From Chimonanthus salicifolius (Eukaryota > Streptophyta > Magnoliopsida > Laurales > Calycanthaceae), in contig CM023535.1 in NCBI GenBank assembly GCA_013350335.1, forward strand, positions 22,971,746 to 23,035,745: 64,000 nucleotides of DNA, written 5' to 3'. The stretch's first letter is position 1. Each line of letters opens with the position of its first letter. The translations under genes and the position numbers were made by a program. The notes under the pieces are model-generated. The model was not told the DNA's origin. It did not search any database and was given only the letters and a program-made list of their open reading frames with translations. Shown here piece after piece: positions 1 to 11,880 of this stretch.

Positions 1-1390
1 CGCAGCTCTGCGCTTGTTTTTCTTACTTCCTACCGATCTGTTTGCCCACCTCGTGTGGTGTCATTGATAGTAAGATCTACTTTTTTTACGCATTGTCTCT
101 GCCAGATTTGAAGTGCCTCTTCTCGCCTCTTCTTTGGCGTGCCCTTGCAGATCTCTTTGCTCAACCTCCACCTCGCTGCCCAGATCTCTTTCCATCACCC
201 GATCTGCACCAGTACTACCCTTAGGGGAGACCACACACGTCTCTTGGTTCTCTATTCTCGTTGCTGCTTCACTGCATTGCCACCTATGTGCTGCTGCTGC
301 CAGACCTATTTGCAAGACTGAGAACTGTCTTACTGGTGTTTGGCGTCCACGACACATAGTTTATTTGAGTCTACACTTGCGGGCCCCTCTTCAGTCGACC
401 TTTGCAGTTACTGATCAGCATTTGTTCATGGATTGTTATGGCTTCTATATCGACTTTGTCTTCCCAACTTCAGCACTTTATCACTGTATGATTAACCCCA
501 TATAATTATCTGGTTTGGAAGTCTAAGCTCTTGTCTTTTCTCCGAAGCTACAATGTTCTTGGCTACGTTGATGGGAGTATTTATGCTCCATCCCGTGTCT
601 TGCCTCTTAAAGCTGACTCATCTTCTGTTGAAACGATCAACCCCGAGTTTCTCACCTAGTAGAAGAATGATCAGTTACTTCTTGGGTGTCTTCTCTCTAC
701 GCTCATTGAACTCCTTTAAGCTCAACATGTTGGTGTTCCCACTGCACGCGCAACTTGGCTTCAACTGGAGCGTTCCTTTTCATCTCAGTCTCCAACTCAT
801 GTCATGCAGCTCCGTCTGCAACTCTTTTATATTCAGTAGGATACCTCTTCCATGCTTCAGTATCTTACATCTATCAAATCTCTTGCTAACAGTCTTGTGG
901 CGGCCTCCAGTCCTTTTTTGGATGATGATCTTGTTTTACACACTGTTGGAGGCCTTGGACCAGAGTATGGCACCTTTGTTACATCTATCACAACTCGAGC
1001 GGAACCGGTCACCTTCTTGGAATTACAGGAAATTCGCCTAGCCCATAAAGTTGTACCACTTGACTTGCAATCTCCCGTCACTAACTCCTCTACTAAGCAG
1101 CTAGCGCCATCTTTGCCCATATCAACGAGGATCTCTTTCTGGCCCCTCTCTTCGTTCTCGTGGGCGTGGTGGCTATTATCGAGGACTCCATGTGCAGTTT
1201 CTTTTTCATGCAAATCGACCTCATATACCTCAGGCAACAACACAGTCTTATCTCCTTATCTGTCAAGTCTGTAACCTCATTGGCCACACAACCTTGCAGT
1301 GTCGTCAACGTTTCAATAATGCTTTCCAGCCACTAGACTCTACAATTGCACATACTGCTTCTATCTCGCCTCCTATTAACAATAGTTGAT
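1..1390 (+). pseudogene. Ty1/copia gag remnant
   Basis: This is the 5' part of a decayed copia retrotransposon; its 5' LTR would lie left of the window. A gag-like reading begins near 439 and is broken by several stops and frame changes before about 900. The stretch 852-1060 reads as the UBN2-type capsid domain (LVLHTVGGLGPEYGTFV, then FLELQEIRLAHK). A zinc knuckle of form CX2CX4HX4C (CQVCNLIGHTTLQC) is encoded at about 1261-1305. Copia gag binds and packages element RNA. Homology stops abruptly near 1390, where a different repeat begins, and resumes only in the integrase tail after 3127, so protease and most of integrase are missing. It is non-functional. The family is clear; the lineage within copia is not. 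Confidence 0.85.
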
Positions 1391-3126
1391 TGAACATGTT
1401 TTAGTTGATAACATGTTGAAGTGTAATAATGATAATATGTGATAGATGATAATACATATAGCTGATTATGATTTGTCACTGTTGCATTGATAACATGCCT
1501 ATGGATAATTGTGCATGCATGTAGCTTGTATATATAGAATGTCGGTGGGGCATGGGTACTAGGCCACACCAGGATCTAGAGACTCCCTCTAGTTTTTCGG
1601 GTAGTTAGAGTTAGGATGTTATATAGGACCGCGCAATGGAAGCGTGGTCAGACTATGGGTTGTCCGGTGGTTTAGATATGGGTTGATGTATTCCCTAGTA
1701 TGGGTAGACTGTCAGGTCTATGCTTGTGGTCTTTGGACACGCCCATGGGAGAGGCGTGGTCCGGTTTGAGTGGTTGGACATGGATGGATGTACTCCTTAG
1801 TGTAGGGTTGACTGCCAGGTTTATCCTTGTGATATTAGGACACGTCTATGGGAGATACGTGGTTTGGTTTGGAAGGCGAGGTGCCCGGGAGTCCCAGGAG
1901 GGACATGGAGTATGGTTTGGACTGTCAGGTCTATCTTGTATTCCTCGGACAAGCCTATGAGAGGGGTGTGGTCCTATTGGAGGGTGTGATGCCCGGGAGT
2001 TCCAAGACGGATAGGTTGAGAGGTAGATATGGTAGCCTCAGGGAGGCCATTGGCTTGAGTATTGGTACACCCAAGGCAGCCTTAGAGGCCCCTACAATCA
2101 TGGTACCCGAGTGCGTGGTGGATGAGGTATCCCCATTGGTCTGATGGGTTGAGTGGTTCGCCCGCATGGAGACCAGAGGGTGGGATGGTGGTTTGTGATC
2201 CCCGGATAACCGAGTGTGGTGAGGGTGTATTCGCCCACTCATTGGTCGAGGGATGATGCGGTGAGAGACAGTTCCTGCTAGTATGGTTTGTGATCCTTAG
2301 ATGACCAACTACGCTGAAGATGTGCTCGCGCGCTCATTGGTCTAAGGATGATGCAGTGAGAGACGGTTCCAGCTATTATGGTTTGTGATCCTCAGATGAC
2401 CGAGTAGGCTGAGGATAATCTCGCCCGCTCATTGGTAAAGGGATGATGTGGTGAGGGACAGCTCCCGCTAGTATGGTTTGTGATCCCCGAATGACCGAGT
2501 AGGCTGAAGATGTCCTCACCTGCTCATTGGTCGAGGGATGATGTGGTGAGGGACAGCTCCCGTGATTATTCACGATTCGTGGTACCGGTATGTATGGTGT
2601 GGGTGTAGACCTCTGTGGAGGTGGTGGTCCTAGAGGTCATGTGGTTGTAGGTTATATCGTGTACGTGCTGGATGCTTCGCGTGGTGGATCATGCGTGCGT
2701 TATGTGTGATCATGCATATGGACATTCTTGATATCTCATAGTAGTGGATATGCAGTGTATGATGTAGTGGATCCTTCACTGGGCGTGTAGAGCTCACCCC
2801 TTGCCTTTTAGGTGCTTCGATGGAGGTGGGACCCAACGGGTCTCGGGATCAGACTTAGTCAGTGGCGAATGCTATTGACTTAGGTTGTTCTCACTTTCCA
2901 ATCTTTTTGAGAGAATCTTGTATAATTATTTCAGTATCATTTGGTTTTGTGAATAATTGTAATGAATGTTAAATCCCACTACTATATTGGTTGGTATTGT
3001 GGTACTTCTATTGCTCTACATTAATGTTATTGTTGTTAGTTAAAAAAAAAAAGACTCGATATCTATTTTTGGGTATTTAATAAGATGTTTTGGAGATAAC
3101 ACGCTCACAGCGGGACAGGGTGTTAC
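1391..3126 (+). mobile_element. 5'-truncated LTR-like fragment inside copia
   Basis: This non-coding block interrupts the copia element. It matches the 3' two-thirds of the 5.1-kb element at 13654-18771: both share a stretch around 'gggtactag...aggatctagagactccc' (1555 and 15370), an array of ~90-bp tandem units, and 'gagctcaccccttgcct' (2783 and 18411). Its right end, tgttaca at 3120-3126, is the same kind of terminus. The left end is missing, so a deletion appears to have removed the start of this repeat together with copia protease/integrase. No protein domain is visible. Confidence 0.7.
2192..2571 (+). repeat. 95-bp tandem repeat, four units
   Basis: The unit begins 'tttgtgatcc' at 2192, 2287, 2382 and 2477, an exact 95-bp spacing. 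Units carry the pieces gaccgagtaggctga and gggacagctcccgct. A related array with shorter 88-89 bp units lies at about 15730-16080 in the second copy of this repeat family. Confidence 0.85.
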
Positions 3127-5243
3127 AGTGCATGTTATCTCTACATGCGCCCTTATAATACTCATAAGATGGATCCTCACTTTGTGCTGTGTATATTTTT
3201 GGGCTATAACTCTCGTCATCATGGTTATAAGTGTTATAATTCCACCACCAACAAAGTTATTATTGCACACCATATGGTATTTGATGAAAGCAGTTTTCCT
3301 TTTGCAGGCTCTTCCTTCTCTTCCCCACAGACACAATCATTTGTGCCCAATATCGTTCCACTCAACTTTGGCACATTTCCCATCCCCAAGGATCGGTCAT
3401 CTGCCTCGAAATCCACCTCCCCTGCTCTCCCCTATGAGTTCCCGATGGAGCCCATGGCTGTCTCATCTCCTGTACTAGTGGCCTCACCTGCGTCTTCATC
3501 TCTCGTCCTCTTTACTAGTATTTCATCGCAATAGGACCTAGTCCCTGACACCAGCACTTCCCAACATAGTTGTGCCTCTCCTTCTGGGGTTTCTCCTCCT
3601 CCCGTGGTTGCTCCACTTACATCTTCTATACATCCTATGCAGACACGCGCCAATTCTGGTATTGTTAAACGCAATGTTTTTGCTGCCACTACATGTCCTT
3701 CATCTGACAGTACTGATATGGTTCCTACTTGTGTCTCCTCTGTTGTGGAGTTTCCTATTTGGCATGCTGCAATGAGTAATGAATTGAATACTCTCATCCA
3801 TCAAAGTACTTGGCATCTTGTTCCACCACAACCCTCCATGAATATCCTTGGGTGTAAATGGGTTTTTATCATTAAACGTCATGCTGATAGGTTTATTGCT
3901 CGACATAAGGCGACTCTGATAGCTAAAGGTTACAATCAACTTCCTGATGTTGATTATCATGATACTTTCAGTCCTGTTGTTAAATTTACAACCTTACAGT
4001 TGGTTATTGTAGTTGCGATTTCGAGTGGATGGTCTCCATCAACTTGATGTTAATAATGCCTTTCTTCATGTTCGTCTTGAAGAGAAAGTTTATATGAGTC
4101 AGCCACCGGGATTTGTGGACCCTACTCACCTTACTCATGTTTTTCGATTGATGAAATCTATTTATGGCCTTAGACAGTCTTCGCAAGCGTGGTTTCGTCG
4201 GCTTAGTGACTTCTTACTCAGCTTGGATTTTACTAGCTCCAAGAAAGATACCTCATTATTCATTTATTGTCATTGTGATGTTGTCCTATATCTCTTGGTG
4301 TATGTGGATGATATTCTTATTGCCGACAATTCCTCTCCAAGGATCACATATCTCATCTGTACACTGGGATGGGAATTTGCTTGTCAAAGATCTAGGACAT
4401 TTTCATCATTTCTTGGGCCTTGAGGTCTGTAACACAAAGTCAAGACTACTTCTCTCTCAGCAACAATATGTTCGTGACTTACTCTCCCTGTCCAGCATGT
4501 GTGACTCTAAACCAGTTAAGTCACCGGTTGCTTCCTCCTCCGCTTTATCCAAACATGTTGGAAGATGTTACCCTCTACCGCAGTATTGTTGGGGGCTTAC
4601 AATATTTGACACTCACGCAATCTGATATCTCGTTTGCCGTTAATAAAGCTTGCCAATTTATGTATCAACCTACTACTGCACATTGGGCCTTTGTTAAGCG
4701 CATTCTCTGGTATTTGAAACATACAATCTCCTTTGGACTACAATTCTATCGCTCTTCACCTTTATGTTTGTCGGCCTTTTCTGATGCTGATTGGGCTGGT
4801 TGTCTCGATGATCGAAAGTCCACTGGTGGTTTCGCTCTTTTTTTCAGCAACAATTTGATATCTTGGGGCTCTAAGAAACAACAAACAATTGCACTCTCGG
4901 GGAATTACGGATCCCTTTCCATGGGCCTCCTACTCTCGCGTGTGATAATATTGGGGCTACCTATCTCACAGCAAATCCTGTTTTTCATGCCCGTACAAAA
5001 CATGTCGAAATTGATTTCCACTTTGTTTGTGATATGATTGCTCAGAAACATTTGGTGGTTAAAATTAATTCCACCAAAGATCAGTTGGCTGACATTTTCA
5101 CAAAAGGTATGTTTTCGTCCCGCTTTATGACCATACATTCCAAGCTCAATTTCGTCGATGGCGAGTTGTGCTTGAGGGGGGCTATTAGAGATACTCATCT
5201 CACTAGAACCAATAATCCCTCCCGTTATTATCCTCACCGATAA
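3127..5243 (+). pseudogene. Ty1/copia integrase tail, reverse transcriptase, RNase H remnant
   Basis: This is the 3' half of the copia polyprotein. It opens with the integrase C-terminal segment (HFVLCIFLGYNSRHHGYKC, 3176-3232). Reverse transcriptase follows from about 3750: [11 protein letters not shown], then [10 protein letters not shown] at about 4042 and the catalytic YVDD motif encoded at 4301-4312. RNase H follows ([18 protein letters not shown] at about 4776-4830, then the SWGSKKQQT motif), ending near 5243. The reading frame changes near 4020 and again near 4330-4420, and RNase H is disrupted near 4900, so no full enzyme could be made. Just downstream are a polypurine tract (gaggggggc, 5174-5182) and an apparent 3' LTR. 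Confidence 0.9.
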
Positions 5244-5351
5244 TCATGGGATAGCCAATATAGATTGTCCCGGTGCCCGTGGCTTTGTATTGTCTCTAAA
5301 TGGAGAATATCTCTCTTTGTACTGTCTATATATATATATGTTGTGAATACA
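5183..5351 (+). repeat. Probable short 3' LTR of the copia element
   Basis: It starts directly after a purine tract (cttgaggggggc), as a copia LTR should, with 'tattagag' in place of the usual TGTTAGAG, and runs to 'gaataca' at 5351. The element's 5' LTR is outside the window, so the limits cannot be checked by pair comparison. Confidence 0.55.
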
Positions 5352-7281
5352 TCAGTAAATATGAGGAAAATTTACTCAAATAGTTAGATTTTCTTTTTTT
5401 AAGGTCTTATTTAACATGCTCAGGAAAAAATATTGCCTTTTTGAATATATATCGGCCATAGAGTAGTATTATGGCCCATATTTCGGCTAATATTTTATTT
5501 TTTAATTGCCAAAAAAAATAGAAAGGGCTAATATTTATAAAAAAAATCATCTAATTTTTTTGAAAAAGAATAAAAATAAAAATCAATCGATATTTTAAAA
5601 ACCATATATTAAGTGTTGAGTAAAAAAATATTTTTTGAACATATTAAAAGAACGTATCAAATATTTGAGCTTGAACGTATCAAATTCATTATTATCATTC
5701 GAAGAAAAAAATAAAAACCCACGACATTCTTATTAAAAAATCTCAATAGACCATTTTCTTGAAGAAGGTTTTTTAGTTCTGCTATTTATCCAAATGTAAA
5801 TACTAAACTAGAAGTTGAAAAGAGCAAAAGACATTTACCAAAAATTAGGTTAAAATTTTATATTACGGGAATAATATGAGATGCTATTGATAAACATTTT
5901 TTTAAATTTACACATGCCATTACTTTTAGAAAAAAGGATAAAATCATATCCATGCAACCGAATAAAAAAATGAATATTTGAACATATCTATATAAATGAC
6001 CGAATAAAAAAAGATAAAAAAGAATAAAATAATATCCGTGTAAATGATTGAATTAAAAAAAGAATAATTTAAAAATAACAGAATAAAAATGAATAAATTC
6101 ATATTCAAGTAACTGGCCAATATTTTAAAAACAATATTTAAACATGTAAATGAACGATATATAATAAAAAAAAATTAAATATCCATGAAGCCCCATAATT
6201 TTCTTCATTTTCTGAATTTTTTTGAAAAACAAAAAAAATGAAAAGAGAGAGAAAAATATCGGTGATATATGGGCCAATATTCGAATATCGCCGATGCCCC
6301 AATATCGGCCTAGATCGGCGGTTTTTTTACCTCTGATAAAAAGATAGATGGCTAGTAATTCTAATTTAGATTGAACTTTAGTACTTGAATGAATATAATA
6401 TGGGTTGTATATTCTCACTATCCTCTTGGAATTTTCATTTAAATTTTATAAAATAAGAAATATTATTTAATAATACATTGAGTCAAACAAATAGAGAGAA
6501 CCTCTATATCATCTACATATTAAAAATTAATACATTTAAGTTTTAAGCATTCCATGTTGAGCACTCGAGCCATAACATTACTGTTAAGGCTTTACTATTG
6601 GATGGTATTTTATTTTATATTTGAGTTTATACAAATTTAGAACTCTTTTGGTAACAGATTATTAAATATATATGATCTTTCATGGTATTTTATTCCCTTT
6701 TCAGTAGTTTAATGGATTAGAGTATTAAAAGTATTATTTAATTGTCAAGAAGTTGATAAATCTAGCAGTGGAGCCCACTTAATCTATAGTTGAGAAATGC
6801 ACCATATCCTAATACATGACATTTTTTTTATCATTGTTATATCTTCTCTGAAATGAATTTAAAAATTTATAATTAGAGAATGACTTCATTTCTAATTATG
6901 ATAATGATGATTTCTTTTTATCTAATTACGGTGCTAAAAGCTAATTTTCCCTCTAAATTGAGCTAGTAATGCTAACATTCGTTCTTTTAATCCATTAACT
7001 AATACTGATGATAATTATATTTTAAACTTTTATTTTAATAATTATAATTTCATTTTATTTTTCTTTCATCATAATAAATACAACAGATACATCCTCATGC
7101 TAGACAAGCTAAGTTGATACATTAGTAACTATATTTGTAAAATCTAAATTTGATGCATTATATTGTTCTCAATGATCTTCCATAAAAGCCAAATTGAGGA
7201 ATAAAAAATTGATGCAAACTTTGAATCAAAATCTTTAGATGAGGATTGATATGTGAGATTTCACTATTTAAATACTCAAAT
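5352..7281. other. AT-rich gene-free stretch
   Basis: No coding sequence was recognised. Short ATCGGC-type motifs near 5447-5490 and again at 6250-6325 (aatatcggcctagatcggc) flank an A/T-rich core. They resemble the ends of the palindrome-rich repeat family at 9786-10560, so 5418-6345 may be one degenerate non-autonomous transposon. No target duplication was found. Confidence 0.4.
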
Positions 7282-7450
7282 GGGTGTAGTTCAACGGATT
7301 GCTTATCGTCTCAGGAAGTGAGAGATTGCACGTTCGATCTCCTATGGCCTAAATTTGGTGTGTCTTAGGGGTAGTGGGCTCACCCGTGGAGATTTTATGT
7401 TGCATACCCGTGGTTTCCTAAACCTAAGTTAAAAAAAAAAAAAAAAAAAA
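7282..7450 (+). mobile_element. SINE (tRNA-derived, Au-like)
   Basis: The head 'ggtgtagttcaacgg' (from 7283) resembles a Pol III A box and 'gttcgatctcc' at about 7332 fits a B box. The body ends in a 20-base poly(A) tail (7431-7450). Related copies lie at 22095-22222 (-), about 22565-22645 (-), 29588-29742 (+) and 49214-49371 (-). It encodes no protein and depends on LINE enzymes for movement. Confidence 0.75.
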
Positions 7451-7847
7451 TAGCTACTAATTCAATGGAAAGGATATTTTCGAAAGTTTACAACAGATAG
7501 TTGTGAGCTGATTCACAACGAATAATTTCTCGAAGCACAATTGTTGTTGTAAATATGAGGCACCACCTGTGTGTCCTGTAGTCGTTCATATTCTATTTAT
7601 TTTCTCTACAAAGGTAAGCTAATGTAGTGCAGTGGTCGAAAATATTGAAGTCCATATTATTCATGTTAGCATAAGAATTTTATAAAAATTTGATAGTTAA
7701 GAAGTGTGTTAGTTTGAAGAGTTATAGACCCAAAAATGATAAAATTAGAGGCGTCAGTCCATAAGGTATGGGTCCAAGTCCAGTATGAGCCGAAGTCCAT
7801 TTTTTATTAATTGGATTCTTACGAATTAAGATTTTGGGGTCCATAAA

Positions 7848-8810
7848 ATCCGTCCAGAATGGATTGACAAAACCATAAACTTCTCTTTCACTTGGTTTAC
7901 AAGGAGAAGATAGAGGCAAGTGATGTGTATTTTTATCAAGTTAAAGATCCTCTCTCCACCAATGTAATCACCGGTTCAACTGGGAGCGCCTTATTTTCGA
8001 TCCGGTTTTGTGAAAAAACCGTTTGAGAATAAAATCCGAGAAATCAACACGGCTTTTATTACATAGACCGTGAACCTCAAACTGTGGTTCAACGTAATTT
8101 AAAAAAAATAATTTTTTTAAGAAAACTTCCATAACCAATCTTAAAAATTAAGAAAATAATATTTTATACTATATTCAACATTTGCACAAATGCTAGGTAG
8201 TTATATAAGTATGGAGTTTATAAATAATTTAAAGTGACAAAAAGATTAATTACTTTATAAATATAGAGTTTTGATTTGGTCCAAAAATTAAGTACAAATA
8301 TTTTTACTTAAATTAATTTGATAAATTTCATATAATTTTAATCCCACAAAAATTTAGAGACTAAAATTATTTAAAGAGATTAAAATTTGAAAATTTGATT
8401 AATGGCGCATTTGATTTGATTAAGGAATTTTTGTTTACTAATATTAAAAAATAATCTTTGATTTAAAATTTTATTTGTACTCATCAATTAAATCTTAATT
8501 AGTAACTTAATATTATTTATAATATTTATATTAATTGCACAGATATGACTGCGGTTAAACCCGATTGAACCTTATTTAACCGAACCTTCTATTTAGACAG
8601 TTCAATACACGGTTCAATTCTGATAACATTGCTCTCCACCAGATAAGCAAGTCCAACTAAGAGATTTTTGGATTGACGAAAATATAAACTTATCTTAGAC
8701 TTGGTTTTCAAAGAGAAGATAGAGGGAAGTGATGAGAGACAAGTGATGTGTATTTTTATCCATTAGAGATCCTCCCTCCACTAGAAAAGCATGTCCAAGT
8801 ATGTCCAAGT
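7848..8810. repeat. Imperfect ~130-bp tandem duplication split by a MITE
   Basis: Copy 1 (about 7848-7959 continuing at 8632-8670) and copy 2 (about 8670-8810) share the order: ggattgac, cttggttt, gagaagatagagg, 'aagtgatgtgtattttta', gatcctc, ctccac. The hAT-like MITE at 7960-8631 sits inside copy 1. Confidence 0.6.
7960..8631. mobile_element. hAT-like MITE with 8-bp target duplication
   Basis: The terminal inverted repeats are caatgtaatca (7960-7970) and tgataacattg (8621-8631), differing at one base of eleven. They are flanked by a perfect 8-bp direct repeat ctctccac (7952-7959 and 8632-8639), the length made by hAT transposases. Subterminal regions carry repeated ggttcaa/ttgaacc motifs. 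No coding capacity, so it is non-autonomous. Confidence 0.85.
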
Positions 8811-9785
8811 AAAAGGTATTTTATAGGATTTTCTAGGATTTATTCCTTATTTTTTATCTTTTATGTGTCATGTATTCATTAGTGGAGAATCTTGGTGATG
8901 ATATTATATGATTTGAGTGAGTTTTGGTGATTTGTTTTCTAAGTAATTTTCCTCCTTATGGAATTTATTTTTATGCAATTTGTTGAATTAAATTCTGTAA
9001 TTTTATTTATGTGAATTTATTTTCCAAATTCATGAAATTGTGAGTGAAATTCTATCGAAATTGGGAGAGATTTCCAAGTTCTATTCAATTTTTTTGGTTG
9101 AATTTCTTGTTACAAATGATAAGAGGTTTTCGAAATATTCAATTTATTGAGTGTGAGAATTCCTTTTAAGAGTGAACCAATTTATAAATTTTATCCTTTG
9201 TGAGGTTTGTGATCCATCGATTAGAGAAACCGAATCGAATAGTTATTCAATTATAATTGCAGTTTTCATCATAGGCATCATATAACTTCAGAATAAGATA
9301 AATTCTCAATTAATTTGCTTAAACACGGATCAATCAAGTAAATCTAGAATGTATAATACATGATTCAATGACCACTAAGGGAAGCATTTGGCTTAGGGAA
9401 AAGTAGAAGAATTCAGGGGAGATTCCCTATTTTCTTTATTTGTTATTTACTAAATAGGAGAAAAGTGAAGTCCACTTTTCTTTTTCTTTTCTTCATTTCT
9501 CCTTCAAGTCAAAGTTGTTTTTCTTGAAAAAGGAGAAACTATGATTTTCCCTCCCGCCTTACTCTTTTTTAATTTTCTCCACATTTCTCAGTGATTTTCA
9601 AGTAAATACAGGAGAATCCCTCAAAAAGAGAATACTCATTTCGAAGGAATCTCATGCTCAAAAGAATTTTCTGAAAAACTTTGTCCTCGTCTAAATAGAG
9701 TCTTAGATCAAGCTTCCAATGCAATTTAATTAGTTTCCTTTAGATTGATAATTATGAACATAAGCAGTAATGCCCTGCTTCCATC
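8811..9785. other. Gene-free AT-rich stretch
   Basis: No gene, RNA or bounded transposon was recognised. 9380-9720 is rich in pyrimidine/purine blocks (ttttctttttcttttcttc). Confidence 0.4.
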
Positions 9786-10006
9786 CAGAGATTAAAATCT
9801 CAGAATCGGCCGATATTCAGAATTTCAGATATCAGTCAATATCTCGACTGAGAAATTTCTCTCTCTTATTTTTTTAATTAAAACCAACAATATCAATCGA
9901 TACCAGCAATATATATAAGATATCAGCCGATATCGCAAATATTGGCCGATACATACTATATCGCTTGTATATATAAAAATTTTAAAAACCGATATTTAAA
10001 CCACTA
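9786..10006. mobile_element. Small palindrome-family element (possible hAT MITE)
   Basis: The ends cagagattaaaatctc (9786-9801) and, inverted, tagtggtttaaatatc (from 10006) match at about 11 of 16 positions. The flanks cttccatc and attccaag share ttcca, a weak 8-bp target duplication. The interior carries ATCGGCCGAT-type palindromes. Limits are tentative. Confidence 0.45.
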
Positions 10007-10014
10007 ATTCCAAG

Positions 10015-10560
10015 CAAGGGTTCAAATATCGGCCGATACATATCGTATCGGCCGATATATATCGGTTTTTTCAAACCGAACAATATCGGCCGATACGATA
10101 AGTATTGGCCGTACAGTAGAAATATCGGCCGATATGACCGATAAACGGGCATAAATATCGGCCCCAATATCGGCCGATATTGGTAAATATCAGTTTATTA
10201 CATTTATTTCTGGTTTTTCTTTTTAAAAAAAAAAAACGATATCGGCCGATACGGGCGATATATCGGTCCGTATATCGGACGCAATTTCGCCCGATATCCT
10301 ATTTATCGGTCTGGAAAGCCCGTTTTTTTTAAAAAAAAAAACGTTATCGGTAGTGGGACCCACTGGATATCGGCGAAATTCGCTACAAATATCGGGCGAT
10401 ATTTGGACCGTTTATCGGTCCAGAATATCGGTCGATGCTCCCTGTTTATCGGTCCGTATCGTTACAGTTAATATTAATTAAAAATTAATATCGGCGATAT
10501 TTTGAATGATTATCAGGCGATATATCACAGATGATATATTGCGCGATATATCATCCAAAA
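10015..10560. repeat. ATCGGCCGAT palindrome cluster
   Basis: The perfect palindrome ATCGGCCGAT occurs six times between 10028 and 10250, plus once at 9783-9793, among many one-base variants such as atatcggtccgtatatcgg. The left end caagggttcaaa (10015) resembles hAT-type termini; no matching right end was found. The GC content of the motif stands out against the AT-rich surroundings. It is probably a subterminal motif array of a non-autonomous DNA transposon. Confidence 0.6.
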
Positions 10561-11299
10561 TATTGCCCAGGAATCCTGCATGACATCCCATCCAACAGGC
10601 TGTGGGATTCTTGCTGTTTCCCACGCCTGAATTTTTTAATAATATTTCTGAAACCCGTGATCTGAACCGACCGAACTCCTCCATTATATGAGTACCCCAT
10701 ACATTTCTTCATTCAGCCACAAATTCATTCCGAAACTCACTCATCCAACAGTGGTATTTTCTAACTCCTATCTCCATCTTACAAACGCTCATCCGGCTAG
10801 ATTGGAAATCCTTGTGTATTATTGGCTTATCTTAGAAGATCATTCCGTTCAAAGTACTGGAAATAGATTGATCTTCATTTTCATGTAAGTTTTTATTCCA
10901 TTTTTATTTTTTAGCCTTTTGATCTAAATACTTTATGGTTTTAATGTATAGTTTAATATTTAATGTATTTTTTGTAATATGTTGTTGTTTTAGAAATATG
11001 GATTATTAATTATTGATAGTAATTTATTTATGCTTAAAGCCTTAAACATTTAGCATAGAAGTTATTATGAACGTATGATATTTTTTTTCATGCAGATTAG
11101 TTTTTTTTTTTTCATTTTCTTTTATTTTCTAAAGTGAAAATGTACTACAAAACATTATAAGAATTAAGAAATAGTAATTATTGGGAAAAGTTGCTGATTT
11201 TTTTCTTTAAAACACCCCTCTGATTTTAGAAAAGAAGGTTTTGTGAAAAAATATAAATTTCATGCAACGTAATTATTAATTTAAAATGTTTAAACAAAA
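10561..11299. other. Gene-free AT-rich stretch
   Basis: Several short open frames (for example 10688-10888) show no recognisable protein. I see no RNA gene or transposon end. Confidence 0.35.
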
Positions 11300-11880
11300 A
11301 CCTCGATTTCATGTGATAAATTGCGAAAAAATATGTAAATGTACCGAAAACGTATGAATATTTTTTATACCAACCCTCTCAGTGAGTAGTATTTGTGTAC
11401 TATAAAAAAAATCAGTTTGAAAGTAGATGAGGGTTTTTTTAAATTTTATCATTTAATCCTCCATTTTCATGTGATAAATTACGAAGAAATATGTAAATGT
11501 ACCCAAAACGTATGAATATTTTTTAAACCAACCCTCTCAATGAGTAGTGTTTGTGTACTGTAAAAAAATTTCGTTTGAAAGTAGATGGGGCCTTTTTTTT
11601 TAATTTTATCATTTAATCCTCCATTTTTATGTGATAAATTACGAAAAAACATGTAAATGTACCCAAAACGTATGAATATTTTTTAAACCAACCCTCTCAG
11701 TGAGTAGTGTTTGTGTACTGTAAAAAAATCCAGTTTGAAAGTATATGAGGCTTTTTTTTTTTAAATTTTATCATTTAATCCCCATTTTCATGTGATAAAT
11801 TATGAAAAAATATGTAAATGTACCCAAAACGTATTATCATTTTTTAAACCAACCCTCTCAGTGAGTAGTGTTTGTCCATG
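11300..11880. repeat. ~160-bp tandem repeat, about 3.6 units
   Basis: The phrase atgtgataaatt recurs at 11311, 11469, 11629 and 11790 (spacings 158, 160, 161). Each unit also carries 'gtaaatgtaccc', aacgtatgaat and 'aaccaaccctctca'. Units differ mainly in homopolymer length. Non-coding. Confidence 0.9.

Noticed and set aside
9783..10560. CRISPR-like array
   Set aside because: The palindromes are irregularly spaced without unique spacers, and this is a plant nuclear sequence.
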